This document shows, one piece after another, positions 1-5,280 of a DNA stretch of 5,280 bases. The stretch is from Desulfovibrionales bacterium GWA2_65_9 (GTDB taxonomy: Bacteria; Desulfobacterota; Desulfovibrionia; Desulfovibrionales; Desulfovibrionaceae). The position numbers and the translations under genes are program-made. The stretch spans positions 5,324 to 10,603 of the forward strand of contig MGTN01000169.1 of the NCBI GenBank assembly GCA_001799475.1, given 5' to 3'. Each line of letters opens with the position of its first letter. Position 1 is the stretch's first letter. The notes under the pieces were generated by a model, which saw nothing but the letters and a program-made list of their open reading frames with translations, searched no databases and was not told the origin of the DNA.

Positions 1-29
1 TTTGCCCGATTGTTTTTCGTATTGCCTAG

Positions 30-153
30 TGTCGCGTCCTCGAAGAAAGTGCTTATTAAATGTGCAGACCGAAGGGCATTTTAAGGCAATCACATCAATG
101 ATTCCATTAATGCGCTGGCAGACTTTGCATGCATTAATTCCGAGGACACGACA
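30..153. mobile_element. MITE-like non-autonomous element with 13-bp terminal inverted repeats
   Basis: The 13-bp end TGTCGCGTCCTCG (30-42) is matched by its reverse complement at 141-153 with one mismatch (C/T at the sixth base). Both ends are bordered on the outside by CTAG (26-29 and 154-157), as expected for a 4-bp target duplication. With the next outer bases the rebuilt target would be the palindrome GCCTAGGC. The interior has no reading frame of useful length, is AT-richer than the rest of the window, and holds a second inverted pair, ATTAATGC (106-113) and GCATTAAT (131-138). This fits a miniature transposable element mobilised by a transposase elsewhere. A CTAG duplication agrees with the YTAR preference of the IS5 subgroup, but the ends are not recognisably IS5, so no family is assigned. 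A solo cruciform-forming regulatory repeat is the alternative. Confidence 0.6.
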
Positions 154-184
154 CTAGGCGCGTGAAAATATCAGGGGCAGCGCT

Positions 185-514
185 ATGAAAAGACGTCTCT
201 TTGCTGTGTCTGTTGTGCTCGTCTTCCTGATCGCCGTGCCGATGCTGTTCTCTTCTTTGGCACGCGCCGCAGGGTCACGGAGCGGATCTGCTGAGGATCG
301 TGAAATAACAACCAATGTGTACTTTGCGCTGGACAAAGAGTTCAAGGCGCAAACAGGTGACAACACCGAATTTGTGGTGAAGACATTCAATGGGGAAGTC
401 ACGCTTGATGGTGCCGCAAATGAGCAGGAGAGCATCAACAGGGCTGTCGAAATCGCCCGCAGGATCAGCGGCGTGAAGTCTGTCGAGAATCGTATGGCGG
501 TCAGAATGTACTAG
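185..514 (+). CDS. Exported BON-domain protein (OsmY-like, single BON)
   Basis: This encodes a 109-residue protein. Residues 1-28 look like a Sec signal peptide: basic MKRR, a hydrophobic stretch to about residue 23, then a likely signal peptidase I site after ARA (about 26-28). Residues from about 37 to the C-terminus match a single BON domain, with the hallmark patterns NGEVTLDG (69-76), an amphipathic helix with AVEIARRI (87-94), and GVKSVENRMAV (96-106). BON domains occur in periplasmic or envelope proteins such as OsmY and are thought to bind membranes or phospholipids. The precise role here is unknown. The ATG is preceded by AGGGG (173-177) at good spacing. The gene stands alone between the MITE-like element and a terminator. 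Its GC content is lower than that of the genes from 780 onward and it uses ATA for isoleucine at residue 41, so recent acquisition is possible. No convincing promoter was found. Confidence 0.87.
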   Translation: MKRRLFAVSVVLVFLIAVPMLFSSLARAAGSRSGSAEDREITTNVYFALDKEFKAQTGDNTEFVVKTFNGEVTLDGAANEQESINRAVEIARRISGVKSVENRMAVRMY

Positions 515-632
515 TGGCCCGGTGCTTCGCACGTCCGTGTGACGCGCCGGCTCATTGTTGTGCTCACGCTTTGTGCACAGTCATCTGCATCAAACCGCGA
601 GCAATCCCGGATGGAACGGAAAGGCCTGAGAA

Positions 633-662
633 AAGCCCCTGCGTCTTTCGATGCAGGGGCTT
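633..662. terminator. Bidirectional rho-independent terminator hairpin
   Basis: The arms AAGCCCCTGC (633-642) and GCAGGGGCTT (653-662) are perfect reverse complements around a 10-base centre that can itself pair further. On the minus strand the hairpin has a GAAA tetraloop and is followed by TTCTC after the arm, giving a short T-run. This places it just 3' of the tRNA-Thr gene, whose 3' end is at 671. On the plus strand it is followed by GTCTTTTC and would end transcription from the BON gene. The convergent arrangement suggests that both transcription units share it. Confidence 0.8.
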
Positions 663-670
663 GTCTTTTC

Positions 671-746
671 TGGAGCCAGCGAGGAGAATCGAACTCCTGA
701 CCTGCTGATTACGAATCAGCTGCTCTGCCGTCTGAGCTACGCTGGC
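671..746 (-). tRNA. tRNA-Thr (anticodon CGU)
   Basis: The minus strand folds into a complete 76-nt cloverleaf. The acceptor stem GCCAGCG/CGCTGGC has seven Watson-Crick pairs, the D stem is GCTC/GAGC, and the anticodon stem is GCTGA/TCAGC. The loop is TTCGTAA, so the anticodon is CGT (711-713 on the plus strand), reading ACG. The variable loop is AGGTC and the T arm is AGGAG-TTCGATT-CTCCT. The discriminator is T and CCA is encoded. G1-C72 and C2-G71 agree with known threonyl-tRNA synthetase identity bases. It lies 55 bp downstream of the moeA-like gene on the same strand and is followed by a terminator hairpin. Confidence 0.97.
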
Positions 747-759
747 ATGACCGGCTTGC

Positions 760-789
760 TTGATATCCGAGGGGCGTCCTACGGGTCAA
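760..789 (-). promoter_or_regulatory. Candidate sigma-70 promoter for tRNA-Thr
   Basis: On the minus strand, TTGACC (784-789) and TATCAA (760-765) are separated by 18 bp. The expected transcription start is near 752-754, a few bases before the mature tRNA 5' end at 746. The -35 box matches the consensus at five of six positions and the -10 box at four of six. It lies wholly in the gap between the moeA-like stop codon and the tRNA, so the tRNA can be transcribed independently of the mobA-moeA operon. Confidence 0.5.
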
Positions 790-801
790 GGGGTTTGTGC
801 G

Positions 802-2055
802 TCAATCGAACCTGTGGCCGCGCCGATGTTCCCAGATGGGGATCATGGGCAGCAGATCGCCCGGCTCCTTCAGCCCGGAGACGATGAGCAGGCCCTGGGC
901 CTCGATCATGTCCCGGCGCGTTTCGCGGGTCCTGTCCAGAAGCGGCGTGGCGTGCAGCTCCGAGCCGTGCGGCGCGATGGTGCAGGGGACCAGTTTCTCC
1001 CAGCCCGGCTGGGCCAGGGGCGGCATGACGAGTGGCCGCGCCAGCACCGGGCTGGGCACGGGCAGGGTGCGCCCGCGCATCCAGCACACCGCCGGGAGCA
1101 CCAATGCGTGCATCAGGGCGAACACGGCCCAGGGCGTGCCCGGCAGGGCAAAAAGGATGGTGCGCCCGCGCACGGCGGCGAAGCAGCTTTTGCCTGGCGT
1201 CAGCGCCACGCCATTGAACAACGGAGTGAACCCGGCCAGAGTTGCCGCCCGCAGGATGAAATCGCGCTGGCCGGGCCCGGTGCCGCCCGTGGTCACGATG
1301 CAGTCGCAGTCGGTCAACTCGCGCAGGCGTCCGGCGATGTGCTCCAGGCCGTTGGCGCAGACCTCGCCCAGCACCTGATCCACACCGCGCAGGCGCAGCA
1401 GTCCCGCCGCCAGGAGCAGGTTGTCCGCAGGCATGCGTCCGTTCTCGTCCAGGGCATCCAGGGCATCCAGGGCTGCCAGTTCGTTGCCGATGGCCAGGAC
1501 GCTGGTCTTTGGCGTCTTATAGGCCTCAGTCTTCAGGATGCCTGACACGGCAAGGGCCGCCAGCACTGCCGGGGTGAAGTCCTCGCCACGTCGGACGATG
1601 CGCGACCCGGCCTTGATGTCGCACCCGGCCGGGCAGACGTGCAGGCCGGGCTGCAGTTCATGCGTCAAGACCAGCCTGCCGTCGACGACCTCGGCGTCCT
1701 CCGAGGCCACGGCGCAGTCCGCGCCAGCGGGGATTTGCCCGCCGGTGAGCATGACCACGGCCTTTCCCGGCGGCAGAGGCGTTGTGCTGGTGCTGCTGGG
1801 CCGGATCTCGCCCGTTATCTCAAGGTGGACCGGCACCTCCGGGGACGCGCCCCGGGTCGTCTGGCTGTCCAGCGCAAAGCCGTCCACAGTGGATTTGGGC
1901 ATGACCGGGCTGGAGTGGGCGGCGAAGAGGTCGCGTGCGCAGACCAGGGCCAGGGCCCCGGTGACGTGCACGGCCTGCGTCTGCGGCGGATGGGCCTGGA
2001 GGTGGTGGCGGATGTGCTCCAAAGCCAGATCACGTGAGATGCGCTGGTCATTCAT
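802..2055 (-). CDS. moeA: MoeA-family molybdopterin molybdenumtransferase (divergent paralogue)
   Basis: This is a 417-residue protein, the normal size for MoeA, which inserts molybdate into adenylylated molybdopterin in the cytoplasm. Motifs run in the family order: STVDGFAL (55-62, Asp58 matching the conserved DGYA aspartate), LTGGQIPAGADC (103-114), GCDIKAG (144-150), IGNEL (189-193, for the usual TGDEL), TTGGTGPGQRDF (255-266) in the MPT-binding MoCF domain, TPGKS (286-290) and LPGTP (304-308), then a C-terminal domain IV. Several usual signatures are altered: PGKP is PGKS, LPGNP is LPGTP, and the acidic pair after the LG strand (RDD in E. coli) is CAN at 233-235. It may therefore be a specialised paralogue, for example for another metal or oxidoreductase. 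The ATG has AGGAGG (2060-2065) four bases upstream and lies 28 bp after mobA. A nine-base tandem repeat adds an ALDALDALD stretch at 195-203. Confidence 0.85.
   Translation of the reverse strand: MNDQRISRDLALEHIRHHLQAHPPQTQAVHVTGALALVCARDLFAAHSSPVMPKSTVDGFALDSQTTRGASPEVPVHLEITGEIRPSSTSTTPLPPGKAVVMLTGGQIPAGADCAVASEDAEVVDGRLVLTHELQPGLHVCPAGCDIKAGSRIVRRGEDFTPAVLAALAVSGILKTEAYKTPKTSVLAIGNELAALDALDALDENGRMPADNLLLAAGLLRLRGVDQVLGEVCANGLEHIAGRLRELTDCDCIVTTGGTGPGQRDFILRAATLAGFTPLFNGVALTPGKSCFAAVRGRTILFALPGTPWAVFALMHALVLPAVCWMRGRTLPVPSPVLARPLVMPPLAQPGWEKLVPCTIAPHGSELHATPLLDRTRETRRDMIEAQGLLIVSGLKEPGDLLPMIPIWEHRRGHRFD
1448..1474. repeat. Three tandem copies of a 9-bp repeat inside moeA
   Basis: TCCAGGGCA occurs at 1448-1456 and 1457-1465, followed by TCCAGGGCT at 1466-1474. 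Read on the minus strand, the repeat encodes three Ala-Leu-Asp units (residues 195-203) between the IGNEL motif and the ENGRMPADN segment of the MoeA-like protein. Nine bases is a multiple of three, so copy-number change would lengthen or shorten this loop without a frameshift. Confidence 0.85.
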
Positions 2056-2083
2056 GAATCCTCCTGATCTGGCACTGATCCGT

Positions 2084-2734
2084 CTACGCCGAGAGGATGG
2101 TCCGGGCGGTTTGCCTGAGCAGCTCCAGCTCCTCCGGAGTGTTGGCGTTGCGAAAGGTCAGCAGGTCCGGGTCGGCCTGCAGCAGGGTTTCCACAGGCAG
2201 GGGCGAGACGCGGACCTTGTCGAAAAAACGGATGATCTTGTAGTCCTCCCGCTCCAGCTGGGCCTCGATGTGCGGCAGGCAGCGGCGGGAATACAGGGCG
2301 CAGAGCGGCTCGAAATAGCCGTCGGGCTTGATTGGCAGCACCACGTCGTCCTCCGGCCGCAGGTGGCCCAGCAGGGCGCTGAGCAGCGCCGGGCGCAACA
2401 GCGGGGTGTCGCAGGCGGTGATGAAGACGTGCTCTGTCCGGGCCTGCGCCAGGGCCGTGCGGATGCCGGTGAGCGAACTGCGCGCCGGGCAGGCGTCGAG
2501 AACCAGCCGCCAGGGTGCGCCCGCCTGCATGGCCTGGAACGCTTCGGGCTCCTTGGCCACCAGCAGGATCTCGGCGAAACGGCCGGAGAGGGTGGCCACA
2601 AGCGTGTCCAGAATGGTCCGTCCGCCCACCTCAAGCAGGGCTTTTGTGGCGCCGCCCATGCGTTTAGCCGCGCCCCCGGCCAGGATGGCGGCGGTGCAGG
2701 GCAGGGGAGGCGTGTTGGAATCGGCACTGCGCAT
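2084..2734 (-). CDS. mobA: MobA-like molybdenum cofactor guanylyltransferase
   Basis: This is a 216-residue nucleotidyltransferase, slightly longer than E. coli MobA. MobA transfers GMP from GTP to Mo-molybdopterin in the cytoplasm, making the guanine dinucleotide cofactor. The nucleotide-binding signature ILAGGAAKRMGGATK is at 17-31, with Lys31 the expected conserved lysine. DACPARSSLTGIRTAL (80-95) corresponds to the family D..P..GPLxGI loop, though Gly-Pro is replaced by Ser-Ser. ITACDTPLL (105-113) holds the metal-binding aspartate (Asp109), FEPLCALY (141-148) follows, and RNANTPEEL (195-203) is the usual C-terminal motif. The related MobA-like enzymes of other cofactors (CTP-dependent MocA) cannot be excluded, but the adjacent moeA supports a Mo-cofactor role. 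It is the first gene of a two-gene operon. The ATG has no Shine-Dalgarno sequence, and an in-frame stop lies nine bases upstream, so no longer start exists. Confidence 0.85.
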   Translation of the reverse strand: MRSADSNTPPLPCTAAILAGGAAKRMGGATKALLEVGGRTILDTLVATLSGRFAEILLVAKEPEAFQAMQAGAPWRLVLDACPARSSLTGIRTALAQARTEHVFITACDTPLLRPALLSALLGHLRPEDDVVLPIKPDGYFEPLCALYSRRCLPHIEAQLEREDYKIIRFFDKVRVSPLPVETLLQADPDLLTFRNANTPEELELLRQTARTILSA

Positions 2735-2739
2735 TCTTG

Positions 2740-2768
2740 TTTATAGATTGAATTCGACCTGCGGGCAA
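2740..2768 (-). promoter_or_regulatory. Candidate sigma-70 promoter of mobA-moeA, probably giving a leaderless mRNA
   Basis: On the minus strand TTGCCC (2763-2768) and TATAAA (2740-2745) are separated by 17 bp, close to a sigma-70 consensus. Only five bases separate the -10 box from the mobA ATG (2734-2732), so transcription would begin at or next to the start codon. No Shine-Dalgarno sequence precedes this ATG, which agrees with leaderless translation. The -35 box lies within the left arm of the inverted repeat at 2760-2768. Confidence 0.55.
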
Positions 2769-2807
2769 CCACCCCGACCATCATTTGCTGCGGAAAGATT
2801 GCCCGCA
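2760..2807. repeat. Perfect 9-bp inverted repeat in the divergent promoter region
   Basis: TGCGGGCAA (2760-2768) and TTGCCCGCA (2799-2807) are exact reverse complements separated by 30 bp. The left arm overlaps the mobA -35 box. The right arm lies upstream of the candidate promoter for the acyl-CoA synthetase. It could be a pair of half-sites for a regulator acting on both directions, or it could be chance. Confidence 0.45.
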
Positions 2808-2821
2808 CGGGGCTGATCCCC

Positions 2822-2850
2822 TTGAGGCGCAGGCCTGGACTGTGTATTCA
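2822..2850 (+). promoter_or_regulatory. Candidate sigma-70 promoter of the acyl-CoA synthetase operon
   Basis: TTGAGG (2822-2827) and TATTCA (2845-2850) are separated by 17 bp, predicting a start near 2857 and a leader of about 40 bases before the GTG at 2897. The match to consensus is only moderate. A small GGGG-CTGAT-CCCC hairpin (2809-2821) abuts the -35 box. Confidence 0.35.
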
Positions 2851-2896
2851 GTCAGACAGGCGACCCGCCAAGAACCCTCGACCTCTGGAGACCTGA

Positions 2897-4999
2897 GTGG
2901 ATCAGCGCGCCCTGCACGCATTCTTCGCCCCGCGAACCGTGGCCGTCATCGGCGCCTCGGCCACGCCCGGCAAGATCGGGCATAGCGTGGTGACGAACAT
3001 GCTCGGCGCAGGCTTCAAGGGTCGGCTGTTCCCTGTAAATCCCAAGGGCGGCAGCATCGAGGGCCTGACCGTGGCGCGCGGCGTGTCCGAGCTGCCGGGC
3101 GGCATCGACCTGGCGGTCATCGCCGTGCCCCGGGACGCGGTGCTCCCCGTCCTGGAGGAGCTGGCCGCCAAGGGGCTCAAGTCGGCCATCGTCATCACCT
3201 CCGGCTTCCGCGAGGTGGGCCGCGAGGGCTTTGACCTGGAGCAGAAGATGGCCGAGCTGGCGATAAGCCACGGCATCGCCCTGCTTGGCCCCAACGCCCT
3301 GGGCATGATGAACACCGCCCTGGGCATCAACGCGTCCTTTTCCGCCACCCAGCCACTCATGGGCGACCTGGCCTTCTGCTCCCAGTCCGGCGCGCTGTGC
3401 GTGGCCATCCTGGACTGGGCCAGGGGCGAGAACATCGGCTTCTCCAAGTTCGTGAGCCTGGGCAACAAGGCCGTGCTCAGCGAGACGCACATGCTGCGCT
3501 ACCTGGGCGCTGACCCGGCCTCCAAGGTCATCCTGGGCTACATCGAGAACGTGGAGAACGGCGAGGAGTTCCTGCGCACCGCCAGGCAGGTCTGCCGCAT
3601 CAAGCCCGTGATCATGCTCAAGGCCGGGTCCACCGCCGCCGGAGCCAAGGCCGCCAGTTCGCACACCGGGGCCATCGCCGGATCGGACAAGGCCTACGAG
3701 ACGGCCTTCCGGCAGTCCGGCATCGTGCGCGCCCGCGACGTGGAGTCCCTGTTCTGCCTGGCCGAGGCCTTTGCCAACCTGCCCCTGCCCAAGGGCCCAA
3801 ACGTGGCCATCGTGACCAATTCCGGCGGGCCGGGCATCCTCGCCGCCGACGCCTGCGAGAAGACGCGCCTGCACATGGCCCGGCTCTCGCCCGAGACCAT
3901 CCAGCGCCTGCAGGCCCTGCTGCCGTCCTATGCCGCGGTCTACAACCCCGTGGACATCATCGGCGACGCCAATGCCGAGCGCTTCCGCAAGGCCCTGGAG
4001 ATCGTGCTGGACGATCCCATGGTCCATGCCGTGCTGCTGCTGCTGACGCCCACGGCCATGGTCGAGATCGAGGCCACGGCCACGGCGGTGGTGCACCTGG
4101 CCAGGCGCTCGGAGAAGCCCGTGGTGGCCTGCCTCATGGGGCACACCCATGTCTACGATGGCAAGCGCATCCTGCGCCAGGCCGGACTGCCGTGCTACGC
4201 CTTCCCTGAACCGGCCATGCGCAGCATCGAGGCCATGTACACCTACGCCTTGTGGAAGCAGAAGCCGGTGCCGGTGTACGAGTCGCCGCCGCGCGACAGG
4301 GAGGCCGCGGGCCGGGTCATCGAAGAGGCCCTTCAGCGCGGCCAGAGCGAGATCGTGGAGTTCCAGGGCCGGGATGTGCTCAGCGCCTACAACCTGCCCA
4401 CGCCCCGGACCGTGCTGGCCCGCAGCAGCGACGAGGCCGTGCGCGCCGCAGAGGAGATGAATGGCCCGGTGGCGCTCAAGATCGCCTCGCCGCAGATCTC
4501 CCACAAGACCGACGTGCACGGGGTGGCGCTGCATCTCATTGGCGAGGCCGCAGTCCGCCAGGCCTTCTGGGACATCACCACCAGCAGCCAGCGCCTGCGG
4601 CCCGACGCCTACATCGCCGGGTGCCTGGTGCAGGAGATGGCGCCCAGGGACGCCCAGGAGGTCATCTGCGGCTTCAAGCGCGACGAGCAGTTCGGGCCGC
4701 TGCTCATGTTCGGCCTGGGCGGCATCCATGTCGAGATACTCAAAGATGTGGCTTTCCACCTGAACCCCTTGAGTCGCGACGACGCTTTTGGCATGATCCG
4801 GTCCATACGGTCGTACATGCTGCTCAAGGGTGTGCGCGGCACCCCGTGTGCCAACTTGAACGCCCTGGCGGACGTGCTTCTGGCCCTGTCCGCCCTGGCC
4901 CAGGATTTTCCGCAGGTGTACGAGGCGGAATTCAACCCGGTTCTGGTGAACTTTGAGCGCGCGCTTGTCGCGGACATGCGCATGACGCTGCGCGCGTAG
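2897..4999 (+). CDS. Acetyl/acyl-CoA synthetase, ADP (NDP)-forming, fused alpha-beta subunits
   Basis: This is a 700-residue cytoplasmic enzyme of the NDP-forming acyl-CoA synthetase superfamily, which converts acyl-CoA, ADP and phosphate to acid, CoA and ATP, reversibly. The domains in order are a CoA-binding Rossmann domain (about 6-140, with VAVIGASATPGKIG at 15-28), a succinyl-CoA ligase-like domain (about 150-290) with CSQSGA at 161-166 and the phosphorylated histidine His256 in SHTGAIAG (255-262), a flavodoxin-like ligase domain starting at TNSGGPGI (307-314), and an ATP-grasp beta part (about 485-695). The beta part contains SHKTD (535-539, the second conserved histidine, His536), FGLGGIHVEILKD (605-617) and EFNPVLV (678-684). 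There is no GNAT acetyltransferase domain, so it is not a Pat-type protein acetylase. The acyl substrate cannot be told from sequence. Translation starts at GTG with TGGAG (2886-2890) six bases upstream. The P-loop gene follows after 25 bp, so the two are probably co-transcribed. Confidence 0.9.
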   Translation: MDQRALHAFFAPRTVAVIGASATPGKIGHSVVTNMLGAGFKGRLFPVNPKGGSIEGLTVARGVSELPGGIDLAVIAVPRDAVLPVLEELAAKGLKSAIVITSGFREVGREGFDLEQKMAELAISHGIALLGPNALGMMNTALGINASFSATQPLMGDLAFCSQSGALCVAILDWARGENIGFSKFVSLGNKAVLSETHMLRYLGADPASKVILGYIENVENGEEFLRTARQVCRIKPVIMLKAGSTAAGAKAASSHTGAIAGSDKAYETAFRQSGIVRARDVESLFCLAEAFANLPLPKGPNVAIVTNSGGPGILAADACEKTRLHMARLSPETIQRLQALLPSYAAVYNPVDIIGDANAERFRKALEIVLDDPMVHAVLLLLTPTAMVEIEATATAVVHLARRSEKPVVACLMGHTHVYDGKRILRQAGLPCYAFPEPAMRSIEAMYTYALWKQKPVPVYESPPRDREAAGRVIEEALQRGQSEIVEFQGRDVLSAYNLPTPRTVLARSSDEAVRAAEEMNGPVALKIASPQISHKTDVHGVALHLIGEAAVRQAFWDITTSSQRLRPDAYIAGCLVQEMAPRDAQEVICGFKRDEQFGPLLMFGLGGIHVEILKDVAFHLNPLSRDDAFGMIRSIRSYMLLKGVRGTPCANLNALADVLLALSALAQDFPQVYEAEFNPVLVNFERALVADMRMTLRA

Positions 5000-5024
5000 G
5001 CGTTTGGCGAGAGAGGAGGAGACA

Positions 5025-5280
5025 ATGGTCGGCGTGTATATCGGCTCCACTTCGGGGTATTCCGGAAAAAATCTCATCGCCATGTCGCTCGGGCTGCGCT
5101 TCAAGAAAGAGGGCCTGCGCGTGGGCTACATGAAGCCCGTGGGCGCGGTGCCGCGCAAGGAAAACGGCCAGCCCGGCGACGAGGACGCCTTCTTCCTCCA
5201 GGAGGTCCTGGGCCTGCGCCAGGACCCGGAGCTGGTGACGCCCGTGGTGGTGACGCGCGAGTTCACCGTGCGCGCCTTCA
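5025..5280 (+). CDS. Pta-family/BioD-like P-loop protein, N-terminal part (runs off the window)
   Basis: The first 85 codons are present and the gene continues past the window edge. The start is an ATG with a strong AGGAGGA (5014-5020) just upstream, 25 bp after the synthetase stop. VYIGSTSGYSGKN (4-16) is a P-loop of the dethiobiotin-synthetase-like type. It is followed by VGYMKPVGAVP (33-43) and GDEDAFFLQEVLGL (51-64), as in the N-terminal domain of long phosphotransacetylases and of stand-alone AAA_26/DRTGG proteins annotated as the phosphotransacetylase family. Whether a catalytic PTA_PTB domain or only a DRTGG domain follows cannot be seen. The position suggests a job in acetyl-CoA/acetate metabolism, as partner or sensor for the upstream synthetase. 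Confidence 0.8.
   Translation, partial: MVGVYIGSTSGYSGKNLIAMSLGLRFKKEGLRVGYMKPVGAVPRKENGQPGDEDAFFLQEVLGLRQDPELVTPVVVTREFTVRAF

Noticed and set aside
545..585. Short inverted repeats such as TGTGC...GCACA in the gap after the BON gene.
   Set aside because: The stems are only about five bases with no T-run, which is within chance expectation. The real terminator is at 633-662.
514..708. A 64-codon plus-strand frame after the BON gene.
   Set aside because: It runs through the terminator hairpin and into the tRNA-Thr gene, with no ribosome-binding site and no protein-like pattern.
760..1545. A 261-codon plus-strand frame over the 3' half of the moeA-like gene.
   Set aside because: It is Gln-, His- and Arg-rich with no family resemblance, and the opposite strand encodes clear MoeA motifs across the same stretch.
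1538..2746. A 402-codon plus-strand frame opposite the moeA-like and mobA-like genes.
   Set aside because: It spans two unrelated genes, has no recognisable motifs and has low-complexity composition typical of antisense frames in high-GC DNA.
2897..4999. The possibility that the synthetase is a Pat-type protein lysine acetyltransferase.
   Set aside because: The 700 residues are fully used by the alpha and beta synthetase parts, both conserved histidines are present, and there is no N- or C-terminal GNAT domain.
2852..5104. A 750-codon open frame on the minus strand lying fully antisense to the acyl-CoA synthetase gene.
   Set aside because: Its translation is rich in Gly, His, Gln and Ala with no domain motif, as expected for the complement of GC-rich codons. 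The plus-strand frame has all the catalytic motifs and a proper ribosome-binding site.
1..5280. CRISPR array, prophage genes, defence systems or a complete insertion sequence.
   Set aside because: No regularly spaced repeats, transposase, integrase or defence-protein motifs were seen. Apart from the small MITE-like element, the content is metabolic or housekeeping.

Overview
The window looks like chromosomal DNA of a high-GC, anaerobic deltaproteobacterium, most likely a Desulfovibrio-type sulfate reducer. This is an inference. It rests on the GC-rich coding sequence, the molybdenum-cofactor genes, and the pairing of a fused ADP-forming acyl-CoA synthetase with a Pta/BioD-like P-loop protein. 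No marker gene in the window fixes the taxon.

Layout. Positions 1-180 are AT-richer and hold a 124-bp element with inverted-repeat ends and flanking CTAG, which looks like a MITE-type non-autonomous insertion. It lies directly upstream of a small exported BON-domain protein gene (185-514, +), whose base composition is also lower in GC than the genes further right. Positions 515-670 are non-coding and end in a strong hairpin (633-662) that can terminate transcription from both sides. A complete tRNA-Thr(CGU) follows on the minus strand (671-746). Continuing on the minus strand is a two-gene molybdenum-cofactor operon transcribed right to left: mobA-like (2084-2734) and then a moeA-like paralogue (802-2055), separated by 28 bp. 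A 162-bp divergent intergenic region (2735-2896) carries candidate promoters for both directions and a perfect 9-bp inverted repeat. On the plus strand follows a 700-codon fused acyl-CoA synthetase (NDP-forming) gene (2897-4999). After 25 bp comes the start of a Pta-family/BioD-like P-loop protein (5025 to beyond the window end), probably in the same operon.

How the genes work together. MoeA (Mo insertion into molybdopterin) and MobA (GMP attachment) perform the last two steps of bis-MGD cofactor synthesis, which formate dehydrogenases and similar anaerobic oxidoreductases need. The plus-strand pair points to acetyl/acyl-CoA to acetate/acyl interconversion with substrate-level ATP formation, or its regulation. 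The BON protein probably acts in the cell envelope.

No wholly new system is evident. The points most worth a second look are the MITE-like element, the probable leaderless start of mobA, the substitutions in the MoeA active-site motifs, and the inverted repeat in the divergent promoter region.
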